The notes under the pieces are model-generated. The model had not been told where the DNA came from. It made no database searches and was given only the letters and a program-made list of their open reading frames with translations. Positions 32,107 through 40,511 of a stretch of DNA of 47,378 nt are shown one piece after another. Each line of letters begins with the position of its first letter. Positions within the stretch are counted from its first letter, which is position 1. Made by a program: the position numbers and the translations under genes. Source of the stretch: Streptomyces sp. TRM68416 (lineage in GTDB: Bacteria > Actinomycetota > Actinomycetes > Streptomycetales > Streptomycetaceae); assembly GCF_014596915.1 (NCBI RefSeq), contig NZ_JACVWU010000041.1, forward strand, positions 1 through 47,378. The letters run 5' to 3'.

Positions 32107-32127
32107 GCGACGCGCGGACGCCCCCGT

Positions 32128-32158
32128 GCCACGGGCAACCGTGGGAAGCGACCGTGGC
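32128..32158 (+). promoter_or_regulatory. Intercistronic dyad before the ATP-grasp gene
   Basis: GCCACGG (32128-32134) can pair with CCGTGGC (32152-32158), or CCACGG with the nearer CCGTGG (32139-32144). The two competing pairings may reduce readthrough into the last gene. Confidence 0.4.
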
Positions 32159-32213
32159 CCGACACCGAGTGGGAAGATGAGTGAACTCGTACAACACCCC
32201 AGGAGAACGCCCC

Positions 32214-33050
32214 ATGCCCGTCCGTTCCCGCATCCTCTACGTCACCGATCTCGCGTATCAGGCTCGCGGGCGGCGCTACTGCGACGAGGACATCTTGTTG
32301 TCGTCCCGGTTGCGGAACGACTTCGACCTAGCCCTGTGCCATCCGCTCGACGCCGCCGCCATGATGGACGACTTCGACGCGGTGGTGGTCCGTAACAGCG
32401 GCCCCGTACTGCACTACCAGAAGGAGTACGACGCCTTCCGGGACCGGGCGGCAGCGCGCGGGACGCGGATCTACAACCCGCTCACCGGCCGGGCCGACAT
32501 GGCTGGCAAGCAGTACCTGCTGGATCTGACCGCGGCCGGATACCCCGTCATCCCCACCGTCGAACGGCCCGAGGACCTCGGACTGCTCCCGGAGAGCGAC
32601 CAGTACGCGGTCAAGCCGAAGGCCGGAGCGGACTCCATCGGCCTCGACTTCGTGTCTCGGGACGCGCTGCACGACCTCACCTACGGCGACGTCCTGGTCC
32701 AGCCCCGCATCGACTTCCGCTACGAGGTGTCGTTCTACTACGTCGACGACTCCTTCCAGTACGCCCTCAACGCCCCCGACCCCGACCGTCGCTGGGCTCT
32801 GGCCTCATACCGGCCCACCGAAAGCGACCTGGCGTTCGCCCGGCGCTTCATCGACTGGAACACCCTCGCACACGGCATCCAGCGTGTGGACGCCTGCCGT
32901 ACTCCGGACGGCGAACTCCTCCTGGTCGAGCTGGAGGACCTCAACCCCTACTTGTCCCTGGACCACGTCGACGACTCCACGCGCGACGCCTTCGTCGCCG
33001 ACATGACGGCCTCTCTCCACCAGTTCCTGGAAGCCGCCCCGGTCTCCTGA
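32214..33050 (+). CDS. ATP-grasp fold protein of unknown function
   Basis: 278 aa. A pre-ATP-grasp Rossmann-like part (RILYVTDLAYQARG, DFDAVVVRNSG) precedes the ATP-grasp: lysine in QYAVKPKAGADSIG, DVLVQPRIDFRYEVSF, and a metal-binding end ELEDLNPYLSLD. The order resembles RimK/glutathione synthetase-like ligases, which join an acyl phosphate to an amine or thiol. ATG 32214 has AGGAGA 7 bp upstream; the frame is open 33 bp earlier without a better site. It is the last gene of the GntR-controlled run, 107 bp behind the proline racemase family gene. The substrate is unknown; a ligase is not part of known hydroxyproline catabolism. Confidence 0.75.
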   Translation: MPVRSRILYVTDLAYQARGRRYCDEDILLSSRLRNDFDLALCHPLDAAAMMDDFDAVVVRNSGPVLHYQKEYDAFRDRAAARGTRIYNPLTGRADMAGKQYLLDLTAAGYPVIPTVERPEDLGLLPESDQYAVKPKAGADSIGLDFVSRDALHDLTYGDVLVQPRIDFRYEVSFYYVDDSFQYALNAPDPDRRWALASYRPTESDLAFARRFIDWNTLAHGIQRVDACRTPDGELLLVELEDLNPYLSLDHVDDSTRDAFVADMTASLHQFLEAAPVS

Positions 33051-33131
33051 TACGGCACCACTGGGGATGCTCTGAAGATCGCGCAGGCCCGGTGCGACCG
33101 CCTGGGCGCGTGGCCCAGCGCTGGTGCGTAC

Positions 33132-33170
33132 AGGGCGGTGCAGGCCGGTGGTCCGGGACTGCACCGCCCT
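33132..33170. terminator. Bidirectional terminator between convergent operons
   Basis: AGGGCGGTGCAG (33132-33143) and CTGCACCGCCCT (33159-33170) are perfect 12-bp arms with a 15-base loop, lying between the ends of the ATP-grasp gene and the GH59-like gene. Confidence 0.88.
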
Positions 33171-33189
33171 CGAGTTCACCCGGTCGCCG

Positions 33190-35661
33190 TCAGGAGACCT
33201 TCACCAGCTTCCACAGCTGGTTGCTGCCGCCGGTGGTGAACCACTGGCCGACAACCGCGCCGTCGGCGGTGGAGCCTCCGGCGACGTCGGCCTTGTAGCC
33301 GTTCGAGCGTGACTCGATGGTGTAGGCACCGTTGTCGCTCGGAGCGACCACCCACTGCTGGTTGGTGCCGGAGTTGGGGGCCCACAGAGCCAGCTGGGTC
33401 CCGGGCCAGGTGCTGACGTTGGGGATGTCCAGCGCCTTGCCGCTGCCGACACCGGTGATCGTGTAGTAGCCGGCGCTGTTCAGGGCCAGCTTCCACTGCT
33501 GGCTCGTTCCCGAACCGGAGGTCCACTGGACGACGGGCGTGCCGTTCGCGGTGCCGCCTCCGGACGTGTCGAGGGCCTTGCCGCTCTTGACGCTGACGAT
33601 CTTGTAGGTGCCGGAGAGGTCGGGCACGGTTTCGGGGGTGATGGACAGGTTGGAGTACTGGACCGCGTTGTAGTTGTCCGCACCGAGGCCGACCAGACCG
33701 CCCCCGTAGCTGGTGTCGGTGAGCGTGGCGACGGTGGTGCCGTCGATCTTGGCGGTGATGCTGCTGCCCTGGAAGGTCAGGGCCAGCTTGTGCCAGGTGT
33801 TCGTCCCCGGGGCGGTGACGGTGCCCCTGGCGAGGGCGGTCCATGCCCACTTGTCGCTGCTGGTCTTGTACACCGTCCAGGAACCGGTGTCGGTCAGGCG
33901 CAGGTGGTAGGCGTTCAGGCCGCCGTTGAACTTCGGCTGGGTGCCGACGCGGCCGAGGATCGTGGCGCCGCTGCCGCTCTTCTCCAGCAGTACGTCGGCA
34001 CTGACCGTGTAGTTGCTCCAGCCCACGTCGCCCATGAGGGTGTACGGCTGGATGCTGTCCATGGTCGGGGACCACCAGGTGATCGGCTGCGTCGGCGCCG
34101 TCTGGCGCAGGCACTGGCCGCTGCGGCCGCCGGCGCAGGGCGCGGACTGGTAGGCGCCGTTCATGGTGGCGAGGTACTTCGCCTCCTTGCCGGTGCTGTA
34201 GCCGGCGAGGGAGTCGGAGTACGGCAGTGCGAGCCGGGTGCGCGACGGGGAGGTGACGGTACCCGCGCCCTGACCGGTGGTGGTGGTCACGGTGTAGACG
34301 CGCCCGGGCTGCAGGGTAAGTGAGTAGGTCCCGTTGCTTGCCGTCAGGTCGGCGTTCTTCACCATGCGCGGGGTGGCCTTGCCGGCGGGCGCCGACATGT
34401 CAGTGGACCACACGTGCAGGGTGCCGCCGGGCAGACCGCCCGTGGTGTTCAGGGTGACCGTCTGCGCCTCGGTGGCGTCCAGGGTCTCGATGACGGTGCT
34501 CCACGCCCTCTTGTCGGGCGCCGCGTAGCTGACGTAGCTGCCGTTGGCGCGGTCGCCGCCGAGGTAGCCGGTCGCGCTGTCCAGGTACTTCCAGCCCGGC
34601 GAGGTGAACTGCGTGGTCTGCGCCATGGCCCAGACGGTGCGGGACACGTTGTAGTGGCCGGACCACGGCTGGTTCGCGGTGATCAGACCCTGGTCGTGGA
34701 AGAAGAGGTTCTGGTAGTCGGAGGCGAGCAGCGGCCAGTTGATGTACGCGCTCATCTTCGCGTCGATATAACCGCGGTTGATGGCGCGGGCGACCGGTGC
34801 CGCGCCGGTCTCGGCGTTCTCCGAGCCGTTCTCGCTGGCCCACAGCTGCTTGCCGAGCGCCTTGGCGTCGGCAGTGGAGGTGCAGGTGGTCATCGCCGAC
34901 TGGTACACGCACGGGTAGTGCGAGCCGACGATGTCCACGGCGCTGTTCAGGGCGCTGTCGTTCTTCATGCCGGTGGCGACGTCCCAGTTGTTCTCGTCGC
35001 CGCCGACCAGCTTGGTCGAGGTGTAGCCGTTCGAGATCAGCGCCGCCTTGAGGTCCTTGTAGAAGGAGGCGCTGTAGGGCTGCTCGTTCCGGCCGCCGAT
35101 GTAGTCGATGGTCAGGCCACGCTGCTTGGCACAGTCGAGCCAGGAGATCAGGTAGTCGACGCCGTCCTGGGAGTAGAACGTGCCGTTGCCGATCCAACCG
35201 GGGGCGCCCCAGGCCAGGGCGGAGAGCTTGATGGCGGGGTTGCGGGCCTTGGCCTGCTCCATCATCCACCACTCGTAGCCGGCGTCGCAGTCGATGTCGC
35301 CCCTGGTGTGCTGGTGGCTGATCTCGGCGCCGTCGGTGGAGTTGGTGTCACCTCCTATCTCGACCTTGAGGATCTGCAGGGAAGCGCCGTAACCGGGCTT
35401 GAACAGGTAGTCCAGGACCTGGTTGCGCTGGGTGGCCGGGTAGTCGAGCAGCAGACGGCTGTTGCCGCCGCCGCCGCTGATCGCACCGATGCCGTCGAAG
35501 GTGCGTCCACCGCTGGTGCCGTCCACGGTGATCGCGGTGCTGGTAGCGGCGTAGGCGGGGGACGGTACTGGGCCGATGAGCAGGGCGAGGCCGAGAAGCA
35601 CGGCGGCCAGGGTCGCGATGCGTCTGGTGAGCCTGTCATGCAGGCTCATGGCAATCCGCAC
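33190..35661 (-). CDS. Secreted GH59-like beta-galactosidase/galactocerebrosidase with C-terminal ricin-type lectin
   Basis: Exported glycosidase, 823 aa. The signal peptide ends at AYA-ATS near 38. The catalytic TIM barrel (about 45-345) begins FDGIGAISGGGGNSRLL; acid/base E193 (IGGRNEQ) and nucleophile E277 (WASENGSEN) fit GH59/GH30-like clan A. A beta-sandwich follows, then a laminin-G-like domain (about 475-680; YTLMGDVGWSNYTVSADV) as in GH59, then a ricin-B/CBM13 beta-trefoil (about 690-823) with repeated QQW or QLW motifs. A GTG at 35661 is chosen because AAGGAGG lies 8 bp upstream; an ATG 12 bp later is too far. It probably releases beta-galactosyl units outside the cell. Confidence 0.85.
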   Translation of the reverse strand: MRIAMSLHDRLTRRIATLAAVLLGLALLIGPVPSPAYAATSTAITVDGTSGGRTFDGIGAISGGGGNSRLLLDYPATQRNQVLDYLFKPGYGASLQILKVEIGGDTNSTDGAEISHQHTRGDIDCDAGYEWWMMEQAKARNPAIKLSALAWGAPGWIGNGTFYSQDGVDYLISWLDCAKQRGLTIDYIGGRNEQPYSASFYKDLKAALISNGYTSTKLVGGDENNWDVATGMKNDSALNSAVDIVGSHYPCVYQSAMTTCTSTADAKALGKQLWASENGSENAETGAAPVARAINRGYIDAKMSAYINWPLLASDYQNLFFHDQGLITANQPWSGHYNVSRTVWAMAQTTQFTSPGWKYLDSATGYLGGDRANGSYVSYAAPDKRAWSTVIETLDATEAQTVTLNTTGGLPGGTLHVWSTDMSAPAGKATPRMVKNADLTASNGTYSLTLQPGRVYTVTTTTGQGAGTVTSPSRTRLALPYSDSLAGYSTGKEAKYLATMNGAYQSAPCAGGRSGQCLRQTAPTQPITWWSPTMDSIQPYTLMGDVGWSNYTVSADVLLEKSGSGATILGRVGTQPKFNGGLNAYHLRLTDTGSWTVYKTSSDKWAWTALARGTVTAPGTNTWHKLALTFQGSSITAKIDGTTVATLTDTSYGGGLVGLGADNYNAVQYSNLSITPETVPDLSGTYKIVSVKSGKALDTSGGGTANGTPVVQWTSGSGTSQQWKLALNSAGYYTITGVGSGKALDIPNVSTWPGTQLALWAPNSGTNQQWVVAPSDNGAYTIESRSNGYKADVAGGSTADGAVVGQWFTTGGSNQLWKLVKVS

Positions 35662-35831
35662 GGGGAGGTCCTCCTTGGGATGGGCAAGCGGGGGCGTTCG
35701 TACGGCGGAACTGGGGATGGCGCCGGTATCCGAACAGTGGCGGGCCCCGCGGCCTGGGGTGACCGGCAGGCTGTCGTGGGATGCCCAGGAGTCCGCGTGA
35801 CGTCCACGCCGTCGGAAGGGGGGCCGGAGCA

Positions 35832-35866
35832 GGGGTGACCGGTCGGCCTTGGCCTCCGATCACCCC
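35832..35866 (-). terminator. Hairpin after the GH39-like gene
   Basis: GGGGTGACCGG (35832-35842) and CCGATCACCCC (35856-35866) match in 10 of 11 positions, with an inner GGCC/GGCC stem in the loop. It lies 25 bp after the stop at 35891 on the minus strand. Confidence 0.7.
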
Positions 35867-35890
35867 GTGCGTCCGGAATATGGTCCCGGG

Positions 35891-37651
35891 TCAGGTCAGG
35901 GGGAACAGTTCGAAGCGGTCGAACGTCATCCAGTGGTTGCTGGAGGCGGCGTTCTTCCCGACGACCTTGAACTGCAGGGTGTGCTGACCGGCGGAGAGCT
36001 GGAGATGACCGAAGGTGGTCCGGTAGTACTCCGCGGCCGTTCCGTACTCGTCCTGCGGCGGACCGAACGCCTTGCCGTCGACGTAGAGCTGGAAGAAGCC
36101 CCGGTTCGCCAGCCGCTTCAGATAGGCGCTGAGCTCATAACGCCCCGTGGCGGGCACGTTGACCGTGTAGGTCACGGACTGCCCGACCGCGGTCGACTCC
36201 AGCGCGCTGGCCTGCCCACCGCTGGCCCCGTCCTCGGTGAAGTTGCGGCGCACCACCCCGGAAGTGGAAGTGACGGGCAGCGACTCGGCCTCGTACACCG
36301 TCTTGGGGCTGCCCGCGACGACCGGACTGACATCGAAACGCAGCGAGGCACTGGCAGGCAGCGCGGGCAGGCTCACCTGCACCGCGTTCCCGCTGACCGC
36401 GTAGTCGCCCTCCAGAACCTTGACCGGATTGGTCAGCTCCGCGACATCGTCGAAGCGGGTGGCCCGAAGCCGGACCTTCCCATCACGCTGCAGCGCGGCG
36501 GGAATGTTGCGCAGATCCAGCGTGACCGTGTGCGCGGCTGTCGTCTGGTTGCCCACCAGACCGGTCGAACGGCGCTGGGCGGTGTCGACGGAGGTGAAGG
36601 CGTCCACCGTGCCCGCGGCCGACGACGTGGTGCCCACGAGCCGCCCCGTCATGTCCTTGTACGTGTTGTAGTTCCACCACACACCCCTCGGCAGAGCCGC
36701 GTTCGGGGTCGCGGCGTTGCCCAGGGTCGCCACGAAGGCCGGGTTGTCCCCGACCCATTCCCAGGCGGAGTAGAGCCCGTCGGTCAGGCCGTTGGGCACG
36801 CTGCGCTCGAACTGGGCGAGGTAGCGGACGTTGACGCCCGCGTCCCACGCGTCCGCCTTTCCGTACCCGGTGCCCTGGTACTCGGTGATCGCGATCGGCA
36901 TCGGGGTGATGCCGTTGTCGATCATCCACTGCTTGATCTGCGCGGTGTGGCCCGGGATGTCGGGAGCACCCGCCGTCAACTCGTGCCAGGACAGCACCTG
37001 CGGCAGGCAGTCGTTCTGCTTGCAGTAGGTCAGGAACTGCGTGAGCCGCGCGAAGCTGTAGCCGGACAGCTCCGGGGCCTGCACCTTCAGTGCGGAGTCA
37101 CGCGCCTTCAGGGTGTCGTAGGCGACGTTGTGCGCGGCGAGGTAGCTGGTGAAGGGCCGCGCGGTGGTGTTCCACTGCAGGTCCGGTTCGTTCCAGGTGA
37201 TCCAGGAGTCGACGTCGTAGTTGTCGGTCTGCGCCTCGTCGTAGACGCTGTTGACGATGTTCCGCCAGCGGTCCTGGTCGCCGCCGTCCCCGGGCCGGTA
37301 GTTGCGGTCGGGGTGGTTGGGATCCGCGACGTAGTAGTAGACGCCGACCTGCAGGCGTGCCCCGGTGGCCTTGACCCGGTCGTAGGTGGGACCGTCGAAC
37401 AGGCTGGGCAGGTTCGGGTGGTGGTCCGCGCCGCGGATCGCCCGGACCTTCACACCGTCGATCAGGTACTGGGCGGGCGAGGCGGCGTCGATCCCGTGCA
37501 GATAGCCGCTGGCGACCTGATTCGACGGCCCGGCGTCGGCACCGTAGTCCACCGTGACCGTGATCGTGTCCGCTTGCGCGGGCACCACCCCGACCAAGGT
37601 GCTCAGGACCGTGGCGGCAGCGGCCACGGTGAGCCCTCTGAGGATTCTCAT
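35891..37651 (-). CDS. Secreted GH39-like (clan A) glycoside hydrolase with C-terminal carbohydrate-binding-like domain
   Basis: 586 aa. Signal peptide with cleavage near PAQA-DTI (residue 28). The TIM-barrel region (about 30-340) has the acid/base in WNEPD (E155) and a nucleophile candidate in ITEYQGTG (E257), the clan A pattern seen in GH39. A small beta domain follows, then a CBM35/CBM6-like galactose-binding fold (about 450-586; YEAESLPVT, GRYELSAYLKR, HTLQFKVVGKN). It lies downstream of a hairpin after the cupin gene and upstream of the GH59-like gene. The family assignment is by motif only; the substrate is not known. Confidence 0.75.
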   Translation of the reverse strand: MRILRGLTVAAAATVLSTLVGVVPAQADTITVTVDYGADAGPSNQVASGYLHGIDAASPAQYLIDGVKVRAIRGADHHPNLPSLFDGPTYDRVKATGARLQVGVYYYVADPNHPDRNYRPGDGGDQDRWRNIVNSVYDEAQTDNYDVDSWITWNEPDLQWNTTARPFTSYLAAHNVAYDTLKARDSALKVQAPELSGYSFARLTQFLTYCKQNDCLPQVLSWHELTAGAPDIPGHTAQIKQWMIDNGITPMPIAITEYQGTGYGKADAWDAGVNVRYLAQFERSVPNGLTDGLYSAWEWVGDNPAFVATLGNAATPNAALPRGVWWNYNTYKDMTGRLVGTTSSAAGTVDAFTSVDTAQRRSTGLVGNQTTAAHTVTLDLRNIPAALQRDGKVRLRATRFDDVAELTNPVKVLEGDYAVSGNAVQVSLPALPASASLRFDVSPVVAGSPKTVYEAESLPVTSTSGVVRRNFTEDGASGGQASALESTAVGQSVTYTVNVPATGRYELSAYLKRLANRGFFQLYVDGKAFGPPQDEYGTAAEYYRTTFGHLQLSAGQHTLQFKVVGKNAASSNHWMTFDRFELFPLT

Positions 37652-37694
37652 CGTCGAAAATCTCCCTTGCTTGTCGTGCGTGGGGGTGTGCTGG

Positions 37695-37725
37695 CCCGCC
37701 CTCCGTCACCATGACGGTGGGCGGG
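37695..37725 (-). terminator. Hairpin between the cupin gene and the GH39-like gene
   Basis: CCCGCCCTCCGTCA (37695-37708) and TGACGGTGGGCGGG (37712-37725) pair in 13 of 14 positions around a CCA loop, 10 bp after the cupin stop codon. Only about 43 bp remain before the next start, too little for an ordinary separate promoter, so partial readthrough is likely. Confidence 0.75.
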
Positions 37726-37735
37726 GAGGGGGCGG

Positions 37736-38437
37736 TCAGGTCGTCCGGTAGGTGTCCAGGCGTCCGCACATGCCGAAGGCGCGATCGTCCGGAGCGGGGG
37801 CGTCCGCTGACGTGACCTGCGCGTCCCGCAGGTGGGAGCTGTCTGATTCCAGCAGTGCGTCGATGTGCCGGGAACTGGCCGCGACCGCCGCCGCGGGGCC
37901 GGCGGCGACGATGTCGCGCCATGCGGCAGCCCGTGGCCGTACGAGCGCCGCGGCCTGGCGGTAGAGGGTGAGGAGCGGCTCGGGGTCGCCGTCCGCCAGG
38001 CGGTCTCGCAGGGTCTGGAACCCGGCGACGGCCAGATCACGCCGACGCCGGGCGGAGCCTTCGAGGTCGTCCGGGTCCAGGGTGACGGCGGCGCGGTAGC
38101 GCTCGGCGTCGGCCAGCATGTCGGGTGGGAAGGTGAGGACGGCATCGCCCGCCTCGGGCAGGCCGGCGTTCTGCATCACCACGACCACCCGCAGGCCGCC
38201 GTGGTTGACCGCGCGGTGCACCGTGCCCGGGCTGAACCAGGCGACGGTGCCCGCCCGCAGGGGGACGGAGGCGTACCCGGAGGGGGTGAGGGTCTGCAGC
38301 TCACCGCTGCCCGCCACGACGACGTAGCCCTCGGTGCAGACGGTGTGCAGGTGCGGTGACCCGCCGTGGCAGCCGTCGGCGGCCTCCCAGGGGTAGACCT
38401 CCAGCCCCGAGACGCCGGTGCCGCCGGGGAAGGTCAC
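37736..38437 (-). CDS. Cupin-domain protein
   Basis: 233 aa. The N-terminal half holds a cupin barrel: metal-site pattern HLHTVCTEGYVVVAG (two His and a Glu) and later FSPGTVHRAVNHGG (third His). The C-terminal half is helical with no recognised domain. The GTG at 38437 overlaps the upstream stop as GTGA; the GTG three bases earlier is also possible. Such proteins next to sugar oxidoreductases may be isomerases, lyases or sensors of sugar-derived metabolites; the function is not known. Last gene of the transporter operon before a strong hairpin. Confidence 0.82.
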   Translation of the reverse strand: MTFPGGTGVSGLEVYPWEAADGCHGGSPHLHTVCTEGYVVVAGSGELQTLTPSGYASVPLRAGTVAWFSPGTVHRAVNHGGLRVVVVMQNAGLPEAGDAVLTFPPDMLADAERYRAAVTLDPDDLEGSARRRRDLAVAGFQTLRDRLADGDPEPLLTLYRQAAALVRPRAAAWRDIVAAGPAAAVAASSRHIDALLESDSSHLRDAQVTSADAPAPDDRAFGMCGRLDTYRTT

Positions 38438-39369
38438 CACGGGTGCTCCTTGAGGTATCCGGTGACGGCGGCGCGGTCCCACAGACCGTCGGCGACGACG
38501 ATCCGGGAGTGGCGGCGCAGGGCGTCCCCGGCGGGCAGGACGAGTTCCTCGTGGAAGGCCGGTGACGGGGCGACCGCGGGGAACGGTTCGCTGCGCACGA
38601 ACCAGTGGGTCGTCCCCTCCTCGTCGGGGTCCTGCTCGAAGACGAGGGTGGAGGCCGCGTCGACCTCGTCGTGCGGGGAGGAGTACGCCAGCCACGCCGC
38701 GGTGCGGCCCATGACCTCGCCGCCTTCCAGGTCCCCGTCGGCGAGCACCGAGCCGTGGGTCATGTCCCGCGGGCCGCGCCAGAACAGGCCCGTGTAGCCG
38801 GCGGCGGGCCTGCCCGCCGTGGTGGGGCTGCCGATCTCCAGGTCGCGGCCGCTCACGTTGGTCAGCACCGAGCCGAAGCGCAGCGTCCACGCCCCCGCGG
38901 TCGCGTCCACGTCGTGGACCCGCAGCGTGCGCACCTCGGTGAACCACTCCTCGCCGCGCGCGGTCAGCCACGTCAGCCGTTCGGTCAGCCGCAGTTCCCG
39001 ACCGTCGCACTCGAGTTCGTCGAAGCCCTCGTGCCTGAGGCACCCGACGTTGTCGAGCTGGACGTATCCGTGGCCGGGGGCGGTGGCGTCGAAGGTGGGG
39101 CCGCCCCAGAAGTTCTGTCCCGAGACGTGCGACAGGGTCATCGTCAGACCCTTGTGCCACCGGTGGTCGTGCGGCCGGTTCGCCGAGACGACCTGGCCGG
39201 CCAGGGTGCGCAGCGGGTGCAGGTGCGGTGCCGGGCACTCGGAGGGGGCCGTGTCGGAGCGGAAGGTGTAGCGCAGCAGTTCCACCCCGTGCGCGGTCAG
39301 GCCGAACGATGCCTCGTCGCGGCTCAGTTTCAAGGAGTCCGAGGAGTCCGAAGAGGGACACAAGATCAT
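38434..39369 (-). CDS. DUF6807 (PmoA-like) family protein
   Basis: 311 aa. Family features: RPHDHRWHKGLTMTL with paired histidines, QNFWGGPTF, and GLFWRGPRDMTH. Despite the PmoA name in databases, these soluble proteins occur next to Gfo/Idh oxidoreductases and sugar transporters, not in methane oxidation. The role is unknown, perhaps handling an oxidised sugar. It overlaps both neighbours by four bases (ATGA upstream, GTGA downstream), so it is translated together with the oxidoreductase and cupin genes. Confidence 0.85.
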   Translation of the reverse strand: MILCPSSDSSDSLKLSRDEASFGLTAHGVELLRYTFRSDTAPSECPAPHLHPLRTLAGQVVSANRPHDHRWHKGLTMTLSHVSGQNFWGGPTFDATAPGHGYVQLDNVGCLRHEGFDELECDGRELRLTERLTWLTARGEEWFTEVRTLRVHDVDATAGAWTLRFGSVLTNVSGRDLEIGSPTTAGRPAAGYTGLFWRGPRDMTHGSVLADGDLEGGEVMGRTAAWLAYSSPHDEVDAASTLVFEQDPDEEGTTHWFVRSEPFPAVAPSPAFHEELVLPAGDALRRHSRIVVADGLWDRAAVTGYLKEHPW

Positions 39370-40499
39370 TCGCTTTCGGTGGAGGTGGAGGAGCGGGACG
39401 AGCTGGGGGCCCAGCCGTCGGTGTCGCCGTGCAGCCGGTGGTAGAAGGGGTCCGCCGGGGTCAGGTCGGCTCGTGCGACGGTGCTGCGCGTGAACGCCGA
39501 CCGGTAGACGGCGGTCACCAGCTCCAGCGTGCGCCGTCCGTCCGCGCCGCTCACCGGGGGCCGTTCGCCCCGGTCGTGGGCGTCGAGCAGGGCGGTCAGC
39601 TGGGCGGCGTGGGAACTGGGTTCGTCGCCCGCGGGGGCCGACCAGCGGGCGACGCGCTCCTGGTCGTCCACGTGCGGGGCCGGGGTGTAGGTCCAGTCGT
39701 CGTTGCCATAGCCGTACAGGTGCTTGACCTCGACGGTGGCGTCGGTGAGGTCCACGCGGATGTAGCTCTCCTCGCGCGGGGACAGCACGCTGTTGACCAC
39801 GGTCGCCATCGCGCCGCTGTCGAACCGCACGATCGCCATGGAGACGTCCTCGGTCTCCACGTCACGGTCCAGCCGGCCCACCACGGCGGTCACCTCGGTC
39901 CAGTCCCCGAGCAGTGCCAGCAGCAGGTCCATCTGGTGGATGCCGTGGCCCATGGTGGGACCGCCGCCCTCGCTGTCCCAGGTGCCGCGCCACGGCACCT
40001 CGTAGTAGGAGTGCGGGCGGTACCAGGTGGTGCTGCAGTGCGCGACCAAGGGGCGGCCGAGCCCGCCGGAGGCGATCAGGTCCGCCGTGTGCCGGCCGGC
40101 CGCGCCGAAGCGGTGCTGGAACACCACGCTCGCGTAGGCGCCGCCGGCCTGTTCGGCCTCGGTGATCACGTCGTACTCGGCCAGGGAGAGACAGGGCGGC
40201 TTCTCCAGCCACACCCAGGCGCCCGCCAGCAGGCACTGCCGGGCCTGTTCGGCGTGCAGGCTCGGCGGCGTGCACAGGTGCACGAGGTCCGGGCGGGCCT
40301 GTTCGAGCATCTCCCCCAGATCGGTGTACGCGCCGGGGATGCCATGGGTGTCGCAGAACGACTTGACGCGCTCGGGATCCACGTCGCAGGCGGCGACGAT
40401 CTGCACCCGGTCGCCCTGGGCTGCCAGGGCGGGCAGGTGCGCGCCCTCCGCTATGCTGCCGGCGCCCACGAGGGCGACCCGTACGGGTTTGTTCGTCAT
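39366..40499 (-). CDS. Gfo/Idh/MocA-family oxidoreductase
   Basis: NAD(P)-dependent sugar or inositol dehydrogenase, 377 aa. The Rossmann site is VALVGAGSIAEGAHLPAL (8-25), followed by the EKPPCLSLAEYD segment with the family lysine of the EKP motif, then GHGIHQMDLLLALLGDW with the conserved histidines. GAGGAAGT precedes the ATG; the gap to the permease is 12 bp. It likely acts inside the cell on the sugar imported by the adjacent transporter. The exact sugar cannot be read. Confidence 0.92.
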   Translation of the reverse strand: MTNKPVRVALVGAGSIAEGAHLPALAAQGDRVQIVAACDVDPERVKSFCDTHGIPGAYTDLGEMLEQARPDLVHLCTPPSLHAEQARQCLLAGAWVWLEKPPCLSLAEYDVITEAEQAGGAYASVVFQHRFGAAGRHTADLIASGGLGRPLVAHCSTTWYRPHSYYEVPWRGTWDSEGGGPTMGHGIHQMDLLLALLGDWTEVTAVVGRLDRDVETEDVSMAIVRFDSGAMATVVNSVLSPREESYIRVDLTDATVEVKHLYGYGNDDWTYTPAPHVDDQERVARWSAPAGDEPSSHAAQLTALLDAHDRGERPPVSGADGRRTLELVTAVYRSAFTRSTVARADLTPADPFYHRLHGDTDGWAPSSSRSSTSTESE

Positions 40500-40511
40500 G
40501 GAGCTACTTCC

